In this document: positions 1 to 9,360 of the stretch, piece by piece
How positions within the stretch are numbered: position 1 is the first letter of the stretch
How the letters are laid out: each line of letters begins with the position of its first letter
Origin: Clostridium sp. OF03-18AA
GTDB taxonomy: Bacteria > Bacillota > Clostridia > Lachnospirales > Lachnospiraceae
Length of the DNA: 64,000 nucleotides
Reading direction: 5' to 3'
Assembly: GCF_003478035.1 (NCBI RefSeq)
Contig: NZ_QUEP01000002.1
Location: 62,001 to 126,000 of the forward strand
Made by a program: the position numbers and the translations under genes
The notes under the pieces: generated by a model
Seen by the model: the letters and a program-made list of their open reading frames with translations, nothing else
Databases searched by the model: none
Told to the model about the DNA's origin: nothing

Positions 1-1
1 A

Positions 2-2080
2 TTAAAGAGCGACGAGGTAAAAGATACCCTGATCGTCACTTCCATCCAGAAAATGAGCAATATCCGCGATGAAGAAGGCGGACGGAATGCTCACGATATG
101 GAGATCATCGGTCGGAAGCGAATTGTCTTTATCGTCGATGAGGCGCACAGATCCACGTTTGGTGAGATGCTGGCAGTGATCAAGGAGACATTTCCGCGTG
201 CGATTTTCTTTGGTTTTACAGGAACACCTGTCTTTGAGGAAAATGCAAAGAAACGGAATGCACAGACCGATGTCTTTGGAAATGAGCTGCACCGGTACAG
301 CATTGCCGACGGGATCCGGGATAAAAATGTACTGGGGTTTGATCCGTATAAAGTTCTGACATTCCGCGACCGCGATGTCCGCAAAGTGGTTGCCCTGGAT
401 CAGGTAAAGGCTGACACAGAGGCAGAGGCTGTTTCGGATCCGGAAAAAGCAAAAATTTTTTATGATTATCTGGATCCCTCAAAAATCCGGATGGCAGGGT
501 ATGAAGGAGAAGACGGAAAATGGATCCGCGGGATCGAAGATTACCTTCCAAACAGCCAGTATCGATCAGAGGAACATCAGAACCAGGTAGTAAAGGACAT
601 GAAAGAAAACTGGATCACGTTGAGTCATAATGGAAAATTTCATACAATTTTTGCGACGAGCAGCATTCCGGAATCCATCCGGTATTATCGTCTGATCAAA
701 AAGGAGATGCCGGATTTAAAGACTACCTGTCTGTTTGATGCCAGTATTGACAATGATGGGAGCAGTGCACTTGAGAAGGAAGATGGACTGATCGAGATCT
801 TAAAGGATTATAATGCGAGATACGGTCAGGAGTTTGGTATCGCTTCCCACGCGGCCTTTAAAAAAGATCTTTCCTCCCGCCTTGCACATAAGGAACAGTA
901 TAAATACATAGAGAAAACGCCGGAAAAACAGTTGGATCTTCTGATCGTTGTCGACCAGATGCTGACGGGATTTGACTCAAAATGGGTGAATACACTTTAT
1001 CTGGATAAGGTGCTGGAATATGAGAATATTATCCAGGCATTCTCACGCACAAACCGTCTGTTCGGACCGGACAAGCCGTTTGGGATCATCCGCTATTACC
1101 GGAAACCACATACGATGGAGCAGAATGTCCTTCGTGCAGTAAAATTGTATTCCGGGGATAAACCGATCGGTTTGTTTGCAGAAAAACTGCCCCATAATCT
1201 GAAAAAGCTGAATGACGTGTACGGAGAAATTTCAGAATTATTTACGAATGCGGGAGCTGCGGATTTTGCAAAACTTCCGGATGAGAAACCGGTGAGAGCG
1301 AAATTTGCGCTTTTGTTCCGGGATTTTAACAGTTATCTGGAAGCGGCAAAAGTTCAGGGCTTCCAATGGACAAAGAAAGAGTATGAATTTTGTGATGAAG
1401 CGGGCAGAAAGACAGGAGATCATGTGATCATGTCATTCGATGAGAACGACTTTCTGACTCTTGCGCAGCGCTATAAAGAGCTGGCCTCTTCTGCATCAGA
1501 TGAACCGGGCGGTCATGAGGACATGATGTATGATCTGTCCGGATATCTGGTTGAAATTGACACCGGAGTGATCGATGCAGACTATATGAACAGCCGTTTT
1601 GTTAAGTATTTAAAGATGATCCGGCAGCAGGGGACACCAGGAGAACTGATCGAGCAGGCAAAGGCGGAGCTGCATAAGACATTTGCGACCCTGACGCAGG
1701 AAGAACAAAAGTATGCCAACATTTTTCTGCATGATACTGAACGCGGGGATGTGATCCCGGAACCGGGAAAGACTCTGCGGGATTATATCACGGAATATCA
1801 GTATCGCGCAAAGAATGACCAGATTCACCGGTGTGCGGAAATCTTTGGACTGGACGAAGAAAAACTGCGAAATCTGATGAAGCTGGGACTGAATGAAAAA
1901 AACATCCGGGAGTTCGGTCGGTTTGATGAGCTGAAAAAGACGGTGGATAAGTCGAAAGCAAAGGCATTTTTTGAGAAAAAAGAAAAATGCAGGCTGATTC
2001 CTCCGAAAGTAAATATGAAAACAGATCAGTTTTTACGCTCCTTTATTATCAAAGGCGGCTTCGATCTGGAAAATTTATAG
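2..2080 (+). CDS. hsdR: Type I restriction enzyme R subunit HsdR, 3' part (5' end outside window)
   Basis: The motor and nuclease subunit of a type I restriction-modification complex, which translocates DNA with ATP and cuts at a distance. The reading frame is open from base 2, so the start lies upstream; the first ATG (53) is internal. Visible are the DEAH box (VDEAHRSTFGEM), helicase motif III (GFTGTP), and the C-terminal RecA-like lobe with DQMLTGFDSKWVNTLYLDK and AFSRTNR (motifs V-VI), followed by the long helical HsdR tail. The N-terminal PD-(D/E)XK nuclease domain must lie upstream. The hsdM and hsdS genes are not in the window. The frame is intact to the stop. Confidence 0.93.
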   Translation, partial: LKSDEVKDTLIVTSIQKMSNIRDEEGGRNAHDMEIIGRKRIVFIVDEAHRSTFGEMLAVIKETFPRAIFFGFTGTPVFEENAKKRNAQTDVFGNELHRYSIADGIRDKNVLGFDPYKVLTFRDRDVRKVVALDQVKADTEAEAVSDPEKAKIFYDYLDPSKIRMAGYEGEDGKWIRGIEDYLPNSQYRSEEHQNQVVKDMKENWITLSHNGKFHTIFATSSIPESIRYYRLIKKEMPDLKTTCLFDASIDNDGSSALEKEDGLIEILKDYNARYGQEFGIASHAAFKKDLSSRLAHKEQYKYIEKTPEKQLDLLIVVDQMLTGFDSKWVNTLYLDKVLEYENIIQAFSRTNRLFGPDKPFGIIRYYRKPHTMEQNVLRAVKLYSGDKPIGLFAEKLPHNLKKLNDVYGEISELFTNAGAADFAKLPDEKPVRAKFALLFRDFNSYLEAAKVQGFQWTKKEYEFCDEAGRKTGDHVIMSFDENDFLTLAQRYKELASSASDEPGGHEDMMYDLSGYLVEIDTGVIDADYMNSRFVKYLKMIRQQGTPGELIEQAKAELHKTFATLTQEEQKYANIFLHDTERGDVIPEPGKTLRDYITEYQYRAKNDQIHRCAEIFGLDEEKLRNLMKLGLNEKNIREFGRFDELKKTVDKSKAKAFFEKKEKCRLIPPKVNMKTDQFLRSFIIKGGFDLENL

Positions 2081-2177
2081 TTGTATCGACGTTCTTTGCC
2101 AACGCGCGCCGCTCTGGAAAAAGTGGAGGAACGCGAGCAATGTTAAGTGAAATGAAAGAAGACTTGGCCATTCAAGT

Positions 2178-2273
2178 ATGACAACAACGCAGAAGACATA
2201 CCTGCATATTATTCAGGAACTGGAAAATAAGGATATTGACCTTGTCATGAGATCTTTGTCCAGTCTGAACTAA
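2178..2273 (+). CDS. Possible 31-residue peptide or gene remnant
   Basis: A short open frame starts MTTTQKTYLHIIQEL and ends at a TAA. It reads like the end or middle of a soluble helical protein, but no good ribosome binding site is visible. It may be the remnant of a gene that once followed hsdR. Family not recognised. Confidence 0.25.
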   Translation: MTTTQKTYLHIIQELENKDIDLVMRSLSSLN

Positions 2274-2412
2274 AACGAAAAAGAAACAGATCCCGGCTGC
2301 GCTGGCAGGGAGCGAACCATTTGCAAACAGTGCGGATCTATAGTAAAATGAAAACAGGCATGAAAACGACCCGGCGCAAGAATCCCGCCGGTTCAGATAG
2401 GAGCAGCAGGAA

Positions 2413-4059
2413 ATGGATTTATACAGAATTATCCTTGTGGATGACGAGGAAGAAGTGCGAAAGAGCATTATCCGAAAGATCGACTGGCAGTCGGTAGGCT
2501 TTACCGTGGTCGGTGATGCGGAGAACGGGGAGGACGCTTTGGAGAAGATCGAGAATCTGGAGCCGGACGTTGTCCTCACGGATATCCGGATGCCATATAT
2601 GGATGGTCTTACGCTTGCGGAGAAGATCCGCCAGAAATATCCGTCGATGAAGATTGTGATCTTTTCCGGATATGACGATTTCGAGTACGCGAAGCGGGCG
2701 ATCAAGTTAAATGTGACGGAATATATCTTAAAGCCGGTGAATGTGGAGGAGCTGACGGCGATCTTAAAGAAGATCCAGGCGAGTCTCGACGAGGAGATTG
2801 AGCAGAAGCGGGACGTGAGTCTTCTGCGGGAAAATTACAAGCGCAGTCTGCCGATCCTCAGGGAGCAGTTTTTAAAGGATCTTGTGAGCCGACAGATGGA
2901 TGAGATGACGGTGGCGGAGCGCCTGGAACAGTATGATATCCCGCTGGCAGGTGCGAAAAAATGGATCTCGATCGCAGTCAAGGCGGAGCTTTCGGCTGTC
3001 TCCGGCGAGGTGATCCTGCCGCTTCATGAAGAGCGGGACCTGATCCCGATCTCCGTGATGCAGATCCTGGAGGAAAATCTGAAAAATTACTGCCGCTTTT
3101 CCCTGTTTTCATTCTCGGGGGCGGCGGATGCGGAGATCGCAGGGATCGTCGCGGTGGATGAGACAAACTCCCAGACCGGACTGATCGATATCCTGAGCGA
3201 CATCTGCAAGGAGATCCGGAAGATCTTAATGATTCCGGTCACGATCGGGATCGGTCACAGCCGGACGGAGCTTGGACTGATCTGTGAATCTTTCCAGTCA
3301 GCACTCGACGCGCTTGGATATCGCGCGATCGTCGGTGTCGGCAGTACGATCTATATCAACGACGTGGAGCCGATGAACACCGGAAAACTTCAGTTCACTT
3401 CGGAAGATGAGTCAGCACTGATCCAGGCAGTCAAATTCGGGCCGGAGGAAAAGATCCGGGAAGTGACCGCGCGGATCATCGGACGGATGTCGGACGCGAA
3501 GGTTCACGCGAGACAATACCAGACTTACATCCTGAGCGTCGCAAACTGCCTGGTCCAGCTGATCCAGCAGTATGATCTGGAGATGGACGAGCTTTTTGCT
3601 GACTCAAAGGTGGGGGCGGATCCGTTTACGATCATCCACCAGGTCATGAACCGGGAGACGTTCTCAAAATGGCTCCTCGGGGCAGCGTTAAAGATCAACG
3701 GCGCGATGAATAAGGAGCGCGACAACACGACGAGACAGAGCATGGAACGCGCCAAGCAGTATATTATGGAAAATTATCAGGATCCGGATCTCTCGGTCGA
3801 ACAGATCTGCCGGATCCTTCATATGAGCCCGGCGTATTTTTCAACGATGTTCAAGAAGGCAACCGGGCAGACGTACATCGGATATCTGACGGACGTCCGC
3901 CTCAATAAGGCGGTGGAGCTTCTGAACATGACGGATGACAAGACATATGTGATCGCCGCGAAGGTCGGATATCAGGAGCAGAATTACTTCAGTTACGTTT
4001 TTAAAAAGAAATTCGGCGTCTCACCGACAAAATTCAGGGGAAGCAGACCCGGAAATTAA
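2413..4059 (+). CDS. YesN-type response regulator, AraC-family output
   Basis: A response regulator paired with the histidine kinase that follows 31 bases downstream. The N-terminal receiver domain (about residues 1-125) has the acidic pocket (VDDEEE), phospho-acceptor Asp57 in LTDIRMPYMDG, and the conserved Lys in YILKPVN. A long middle region (about 130-430) precedes a C-terminal AraC/XylS double helix-turn-helix (about 445-545, ending GVSPTKFRG). Length 548 is normal for YesN-like regulators. Its probable target is the sugar-binding and mgl genes downstream, inferred from position. An AGGAGCAGCAGG stretch precedes the ATG. Confidence 0.93.
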   Translation: MDLYRIILVDDEEEVRKSIIRKIDWQSVGFTVVGDAENGEDALEKIENLEPDVVLTDIRMPYMDGLTLAEKIRQKYPSMKIVIFSGYDDFEYAKRAIKLNVTEYILKPVNVEELTAILKKIQASLDEEIEQKRDVSLLRENYKRSLPILREQFLKDLVSRQMDEMTVAERLEQYDIPLAGAKKWISIAVKAELSAVSGEVILPLHEERDLIPISVMQILEENLKNYCRFSLFSFSGAADAEIAGIVAVDETNSQTGLIDILSDICKEIRKILMIPVTIGIGHSRTELGLICESFQSALDALGYRAIVGVGSTIYINDVEPMNTGKLQFTSEDESALIQAVKFGPEEKIREVTARIIGRMSDAKVHARQYQTYILSVANCLVQLIQQYDLEMDELFADSKVGADPFTIIHQVMNRETFSKWLLGAALKINGAMNKERDNTTRQSMERAKQYIMENYQDPDLSVEQICRILHMSPAYFSTMFKKATGQTYIGYLTDVRLNKAVELLNMTDDKTYVIAAKVGYQEQNYFSYVFKKKFGVSPTKFRGSRPGN

Positions 4060-4090
4060 AGGGTGGTGAATAAAAACAGGGGAGAGCAGT

Positions 4091-5890
4091 ATGAAACCAG
4101 AAAACGAGAACGGATTTCTGAAACGGACCAGCATCCGCTATATGATCTTCGTGTACTTTACGGTGACGGCACTTGCGGCCAGCATCTTTATCGGACTGTC
4201 ATTGTACAGCCGGATGTCAAAACAGATGTCCGACACGATGCAGGAGGAAAATCAGATCCTGATCGACCAGGTGAACCGCTCGGTGGATGTGTGGCTCCGC
4301 GGCATCATGAAGCTTTCCGATTCCCTGTATTACGACGTGATCAAAAATGCGGATCTGGAGAACGAGCGCGTCAACCGGGAGATGATGCTGCTCTACGACA
4401 ATAACCAGGACAATGTGGAGAATATCGCCCTGTTTTCCAGAAGCGGGGAGCTTCTGGAGGCAGTTCCCGCTTCCCGCCTGAAGACCGGTGTGGATCCGAC
4501 GGAGGAATCGTGGTTCCGGGCGGCACTGAGCAAGACGGAGAACCTTCATTTTTCGGTTCCCCACGTCCAGCGGGTCTTTGATGTGAGCGAAAACCAGTAC
4601 CGCTGGGTGATCTCGGCGGCCCGCGTGGTCGAGATCACGGAGGGTTCCTCCACGGAACAGGGCGTGCTTTTGATCGATATCCGCTATGACAGTCTGGAAC
4701 AGTTGTTCGATGAGATCACGCTCGGGAACGGCGGCTATGTCTATCTCATGGGAACGGACGGAGAGCTGATCTACCATCCGGAAGCCCAGCTTTTGTATTC
4801 CGGGCTGGAAGAGGAAAACCTCGAGGCGGCGGCCGGCTACCGCGACGGGATCCACGAGGAGATGTTCCAGGGGAAAAAGCGGGCGGTGACTGTCAAGACG
4901 GTCGGATACACCGGATGGAAGATCATCGGGGCGGCGCCGATGGGCGGAGTCACCCTGAATGCGTTGAAGACGCGTCTTCTGATCACGTTTATCGTGGTGT
5001 TTGTTGCCTTCCTTCTCGCGGTGATCAACGCCTATATCTCCACGAGAATCACGACCCCAATCGAAGCGCTGGAGAAGTCCGTGAACGAGATCGAGGCGGG
5101 AAACCTGAATGCGGATGTCTATGTGGGCGGCTCCTATGAGATCCGCCATCTTGGCACATCCATTCAGAACATGGCGACCCAGATCCGGCGGCTGATGGAT
5201 GACATCGTCGCGGAGCATGAATCAAAGCGAAAGAATGAGTTCGACGTCCTACAGTCCCAGATCAACCCGCACTTCCTTTACAATACGCTGGACATCATCG
5301 TCTGGATGATCGAGAATGAAAAACAGGCGGACGCTGTGAAGGTCGTGACGGCGCTGGCGAGATTTTTCCGGATCAGCCTGAGCCGTGGAAAGAGCATCAT
5401 CACCGTCCGAGATGAGATCGAACATGTGAGAAATTATCTGACGATCCAGCATATGCGCTTTAAAAATCGCTTTACCTACGGGATCGAGGCGGATGAGTCG
5501 GTTATGGACCTTGCGAGTGTAAAGCTGATCCTTCAGCCGCTTGTGGAAAATGCGATCTATCACGGCATGGAGTTCATGGACGGGGATGGGGAGATCCGGA
5601 TCCATGTATACCGGGATGGCGATGACCTTTATATGAAGGTCTCTGACAACGGACTCGGAATGACGAAGGAGCAGATCGAAAACATGTTCTCCGAAAAAAA
5701 ACATGTGGCCTCAAAGAGCGGCTCCGGGATCGGCGTCCGGAATGTCAATGAAAGGATCCGCCTGTATTTTGGATCGGATTACGGTCTCTCGATCGAGTCG
5801 GAGCTTGACGAGGGAACGACCGTGACGATCCACATGAAGGCGATCCCTTACTCGGAGACGGCAGAGGGGGAAAAGATCAATGTCAAATAA
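4091..5890 (+). CDS. YesM-type sensor histidine kinase
   Basis: A membrane sensor kinase of 599 residues. TM1 lies at about 16-38, then an extracellular sensor region (Cache-like, about 40-295), TM2 at about 297-318 and a HAMP segment. The His_kinase domain has the phospho-acceptor His in QINPHFLYNTLD. The HATPase domain has an N-box (QPLVENAIYHG) and G-boxes (DNGLGM; GSGIGVRNVNERI). ATG start follows GGGGAGAGC. It overlaps the next gene by 11 bases, so kinase and sugar-binding protein are probably translationally coupled. The ligand is likely a sugar presented by a binding protein, by analogy with XylFII-LytS. Confidence 0.92.
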   Translation: MKPENENGFLKRTSIRYMIFVYFTVTALAASIFIGLSLYSRMSKQMSDTMQEENQILIDQVNRSVDVWLRGIMKLSDSLYYDVIKNADLENERVNREMMLLYDNNQDNVENIALFSRSGELLEAVPASRLKTGVDPTEESWFRAALSKTENLHFSVPHVQRVFDVSENQYRWVISAARVVEITEGSSTEQGVLLIDIRYDSLEQLFDEITLGNGGYVYLMGTDGELIYHPEAQLLYSGLEEENLEAAAGYRDGIHEEMFQGKKRAVTVKTVGYTGWKIIGAAPMGGVTLNALKTRLLITFIVVFVAFLLAVINAYISTRITTPIEALEKSVNEIEAGNLNADVYVGGSYEIRHLGTSIQNMATQIRRLMDDIVAEHESKRKNEFDVLQSQINPHFLYNTLDIIVWMIENEKQADAVKVVTALARFFRISLSRGKSIITVRDEIEHVRNYLTIQHMRFKNRFTYGIEADESVMDLASVKLILQPLVENAIYHGMEFMDGDGEIRIHVYRDGDDLYMKVSDNGLGMTKEQIENMFSEKKHVASKSGSGIGVRNVNERIRLYFGSDYGLSIESELDEGTTVTIHMKAIPYSETAEGEKINVK

Positions 5891-6851
5891 AGAAAAGATC
5901 GGCTGGTGTGCCGGAGTGATCCTGCTGGTGATCCTGTATCTGCTGTCCTCGACAGATCTGATCATCAAGGAGAAGAAAAAGGAGATCTTCCGGGTGTCGG
6001 TGATCGTCGACCAGGTGAACGACAATTATTACGGAAATTTCCGCGAAGGCATGAACATGGCGGAAAAAAAGTATCAGGCGGATGTGAATTTTATCACGCT
6101 GTATGCAGAAAATGATGAAAAACAGCAGGATGAGCTCATCGTGCGCGAAGTGAAGGACGGAACGAACGCGATCATCCTCGCACCGGTGCGGGAGGATCAC
6201 ACGGTCATGCAGCTGGACGAGATTTCACCGGGATGTCCGGTGATCTTTCTCGGCGCTTCGACGATCAGCAGTTCGGTCGCATGTTCGATCTCGGTGGACC
6301 GCTACGAGATGGGGCGGAGCCTCGGCGAGAAGATCGTGGAAAATGAGACACCGGAGATTCCGGTCTGTCTGTTTACGGAAGGACTTTCCCACACGGGAAA
6401 TACCGATACATATGACGGACTTCGTTCTGTGCTCGACCAGGCCGGCTTTTCAGTCAGTCTGATCGAGAAGAGAAATGAGGACACTTACCGGAAAACGATC
6501 GAGGGGACCGTGTACCCGGAAAACGGAAAATTTATGGCAGTCGGCATGGATGTAGGCGCGCTGTCGGATCTCGCGGATATTCTGGAGGGAAGCGGCGTGT
6601 ACCGGGAACATGTAACAGCGCTTTACGGGATCGGAAGTACGACAAAACTGTTAAACCAGATGGACAAGGGGATCGTCACCGGTCTTATGGCGTGGAACCG
6701 CTTTGATGAAGGATACTTAAGCGTGGAAAAAGCCGTACAGGCGGCAGGCGGAGAGTGGAATGAGAAACAGATCACATTGACGCCGGAATATATCGATGAT
6801 GGGATCTTAAAGAGCGGGACCTATGAGAAATTGCTGTATCCGATGGAATAG
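5880..6851 (+). CDS. Membrane-anchored sugar-binding protein (periplasmic-binding-protein type 1)
   Basis: A 323-residue LacI/RbsB-type solute-binding fold with one N-terminal membrane helix (about residues 8-26: GWCAGVILLVILYLL) and no lipobox Cys, so it should stay anchored to the membrane facing outwards. The body begins FRVSVIVDQVNDNYYGNFREGM, typical of the family. It starts inside the kinase gene and sits in the same operon, which suggests that it delivers the sensed ligand to the kinase rather than to a transporter. No permease is directly attached. Confidence 0.82.
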   Translation: MSNKEKIGWCAGVILLVILYLLSSTDLIIKEKKKEIFRVSVIVDQVNDNYYGNFREGMNMAEKKYQADVNFITLYAENDEKQQDELIVREVKDGTNAIILAPVREDHTVMQLDEISPGCPVIFLGASTISSSVACSISVDRYEMGRSLGEKIVENETPEIPVCLFTEGLSHTGNTDTYDGLRSVLDQAGFSVSLIEKRNEDTYRKTIEGTVYPENGKFMAVGMDVGALSDLADILEGSGVYREHVTALYGIGSTTKLLNQMDKGIVTGLMAWNRFDEGYLSVEKAVQAAGGEWNEKQITLTPEYIDDGILKSGTYEKLLYPME

Positions 6852-6863
6852 GAGGATGCCAGA

Positions 6864-7877
6864 ATGAAAAAGAACAGATTTCCGGTCATGACGGTCGCGC
6901 TTGCGGCGGCAGCACTGCTTGGGATCACCGTGTGGCGGGCCGCTCTGGAAAACGGTGCGCAGGAAGAAAAAAAGACTTCTCTCCGGATCGGGGTTCTCCT
7001 GTACCGCGGGGATGATACGTTTATCGGGACACTCCGGAGTTCCATGGAGCAGGATGCAAAGGAGTATGAACAGGAGACGGGGATCCGGGTAACCCTGGAT
7101 GTCCGGGATGCGAAGAGAAACCAGATGACCCAGAACAGCCAGGCGGAGCGGATGATCGGCTTAAACTGTGATGTACTCTGTGTGAACATGGTTGACCGCT
7201 CGGCAGCTTCCGGTGTCATCGACAAAGCGATGGAGGCGGATATCCCGATCGTGTTCTTCAACCGGGAACCTGTGTCGGAGGATATGAACCGCTGGGAAAA
7301 ACTCTATTATGTTGGGGCGGATGCGAAAGAGTCGGCGGTCCTTGAGGGGCAGATCCTCGTTGATGCCTACCGGAAGAATCCGGCATCCCTTGACCGGAAT
7401 GGGGACGGGGTCGTCTCATACGTCCTTCTTGAGGGGGAGACGAACCACCAGGATTCCCTGATCCGGACGGAGTGGTCGGTCCAGACCTTAAAGGACGGCG
7501 GTGTCCCGATCCGGAGGATCACGAGCGGGATCGCGAACTGGGAGAGAAACCAGGCGTCTGCACTCATGGAAGAATGGCTTTCCGATTACGGGGATGAGAT
7601 CGAACTTGTGATCTGCAACAACGATGATATGGCGCTCGGGGCGATCGATGCGATCGAGCGGGAGGGGATCATGGCCGGGACGATCAAACTCGTCGGGATC
7701 GACGGGACTCCGGCCGGTCAGGAGGCATTCCGCGAGGGAAAACTTTTCGGAACGGTGGAATCGGACAGGGAGGCTTATGCGAAGCGGATCTTTGACACGG
7801 CGGAGGAACTGGCGATGGGAAAAGAGGTCACACAGGAAAAATACTTCTGGTGCCCGCAGCATATGGTCGCAAACTGA
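6864..7877 (+). CDS. Galactose/glucose-binding-protein-like sensor protein
   Basis: A 337-residue MglB-like binding protein with an N-terminal hydrophobic segment (about 8-24) lacking a lipobox Cys. It retains the EF-hand-like calcium loop of the glucose/galactose-binding family (DRNGDGVV, followed by SYVLLEGE) and the NDDMALGAIDA motif. An AGGAGG site precedes the ATG 12 bases after the previous gene. It resembles the mglB product downstream but is anchored differently, so it is probably a second sensing subunit of the kinase/regulator pair. Confidence 0.84.
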   Translation: MKKNRFPVMTVALAAAALLGITVWRAALENGAQEEKKTSLRIGVLLYRGDDTFIGTLRSSMEQDAKEYEQETGIRVTLDVRDAKRNQMTQNSQAERMIGLNCDVLCVNMVDRSAASGVIDKAMEADIPIVFFNREPVSEDMNRWEKLYYVGADAKESAVLEGQILVDAYRKNPASLDRNGDGVVSYVLLEGETNHQDSLIRTEWSVQTLKDGGVPIRRITSGIANWERNQASALMEEWLSDYGDEIELVICNNDDMALGAIDAIEREGIMAGTIKLVGIDGTPAGQEAFREGKLFGTVESDREAYAKRIFDTAEELAMGKEVTQEKYFWCPQHMVAN

Positions 7878-8028
7878 TCCGGATCCATTTGTAAAAGTTG
7901 ATGGAAAAGCAGCCCTGGATCCGGGACTGGTAGTGCCAATTAAGCGTTTTTCTGCCGTGATATGACAAAAAATTGTGGTTTTTTTACATAAATCAAAGAA
8001 TTTCAATAATTTATCATAAAAAAAAGTA

Positions 8029-8057
8029 TGGAAAAATGCACAAAGACAAGCTATAAT
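8029..8057 (+). promoter_or_regulatory. Candidate promoter for mglBAC
   Basis: A perfect -10 box (TATAAT, 8052-8057) lies in an AT-rich gap of about 230 bases upstream of mglB; the -35 (TGGAAA, 8029-8034) is weak, as expected of an activator-dependent promoter. This would separate strong mgl expression from the sensor genes. Confidence 0.4.
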
Positions 8058-8124
8058 TAACTTGTCGTTAAGGGAAAATGCCTAAACGGTCAAAATTATT
8101 TTTTGAATGGGAGGATTCAAAAAC

Positions 8125-9243
8125 ATGAGAATGACAAAGAAAGTAACAGCAATGGCACTGGCTTCCATGATGGCCCTGTCTTTAGCAGGATGCGGAAGCT
8201 CTTCCACAACAGCAACAACAGCAGCGGCTACCGAGGCAGCTACAACCGCAGCAGCTTCTGAGGCAGCATCCGAAGCAGCAACAACTGCAGCGGAGGCAGC
8301 TGGAACTGTAGATGTAGCAGACAAGAAAGTCGGCATCAGCATCTACAAGTTCGACGATAACTTCATGACTCTTTACAGAACAGAGTTAGTCCGCTACTTA
8401 ACAGAAGACCTTGGATTCAAGGCTGAGAACGTAGTTGTTCAGGATGGTAAGGGTGACCAGGCAGAGCAGACAAACCAGATCCAGAACTTCATCACACAGA
8501 AATATGATGTTCTGATCTTAAACCTTGTACAGGCTTCTTCCGCACCGGAGATCACAGATATGTGTAACGAAGCTGGTATCCCGGTTGTTTACATCAACCG
8601 TGAGCCGGATGAGGCAGAAGAGCAGAGATGGGAATCTGAAGGCATCAACGCTACATACGTAGGCTGCGACGCTAGACAGTCCGGTACATACCAGGGCGAA
8701 GAGATCCTTGAGACAGCAAACAAGGGCGATATCAACGGCGACGGCAAAGTTTCCTACATCATGATCCAGGGCGATCCGGAGAACGTAGATGCTCAGTACA
8801 GAACAGAGTTCTCTGTTAAGGCTCTTACAGATGCAGGCGTAGAAGTTGAGGAACTCTTAAAACAGCGTGGTGACTGGGATCAGGCTAAGGCTCAGCAGAT
8901 CGCACAGGATGCTTTAACTCAGTACGGCGACAAGATCGAGGTTATCTTCTGCAACAACGATGCTATGGCACTTGGTGCTTTACAGGCAATCGAAGCAGCA
9001 GGACGTAAAGTTAACGAGGATATCTACCTTGTAGGCGTTGACGCTCTTACAGAGGCTGTTCAGAACGTAATCGACGGCAAACAGACAGGTACTGTATTCA
9101 ATAACCACTTCGCACAGGCTCAGGCTGCAAGCGATATCGCTGTTAAGTTCTTAGGCGGCGAGAAGGTTGATGCTGTCAACATGGTCAACTACGAGAAGGT
9201 TACTCAGGATAACGCTCAGGAAATCCTTGATATGTTAAAGTAA
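8125..9243 (+). CDS. mglB: Galactose/methyl-galactoside-type sugar-binding lipoprotein MglB
   Basis: Extracellular sugar-binding lipoprotein of an ABC importer. The start at 8125 is chosen over 8107 because GGGAGG (8109-8114) is correctly spaced for it. A lipoprotein signal peptide ends in LSLAGC; then an Ala/Thr/Glu-rich linker of about 35 residues leads into the type 1 binding fold (KKVGISIYKFDDNFM). The calcium loop DINGDGKVSYI and CNNDAMALGALQAI are present. The Ala/Thr linker is low complexity. The sugar is galactose or glucose by family, but could be another hexose. Confidence 0.92.
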   Translation: MRMTKKVTAMALASMMALSLAGCGSSSTTATTAAATEAATTAAASEAASEAATTAAEAAGTVDVADKKVGISIYKFDDNFMTLYRTELVRYLTEDLGFKAENVVVQDGKGDQAEQTNQIQNFITQKYDVLILNLVQASSAPEITDMCNEAGIPVVYINREPDEAEEQRWESEGINATYVGCDARQSGTYQGEEILETANKGDINGDGKVSYIMIQGDPENVDAQYRTEFSVKALTDAGVEVEELLKQRGDWDQAKAQQIAQDALTQYGDKIEVIFCNNDAMALGALQAIEAAGRKVNEDIYLVGVDALTEAVQNVIDGKQTGTVFNNHFAQAQAASDIAVKFLGGEKVDAVNMVNYEKVTQDNAQEILDMLK

Positions 9244-9260
9244 TTGATACTGTAACAAAT

Positions 9261-9293
9261 GAGAACCGGGTGTGTCTGGCACACCCGGTTCTC
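9261..9293 (+). terminator. Intercistronic hairpin between mglB and mglA
   Basis: A perfect 14-base inverted repeat (GAGAACCGGGTGTG, 5-base loop) directly after mglB, without a following T-run. It is more likely a partial terminator or mRNA-stabilising stem that leaves more mglB than mglA/mglC message than a full stop. Confidence 0.75.
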
Positions 9294-9360
9294 TGAACTT
9301 AAAACTTAAAAAATATGCCACCCGGAGATGCGGGGGAGTGTATCTGAAAGGAGTTTTGGG

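Noticed and set aside
4217..5218. Minus-strand open frame of 333 codons across the first kinase gene
   Set aside because: Antisense to a clear histidine kinase with all motifs; a GC-rich shadow frame without ribosome binding site.
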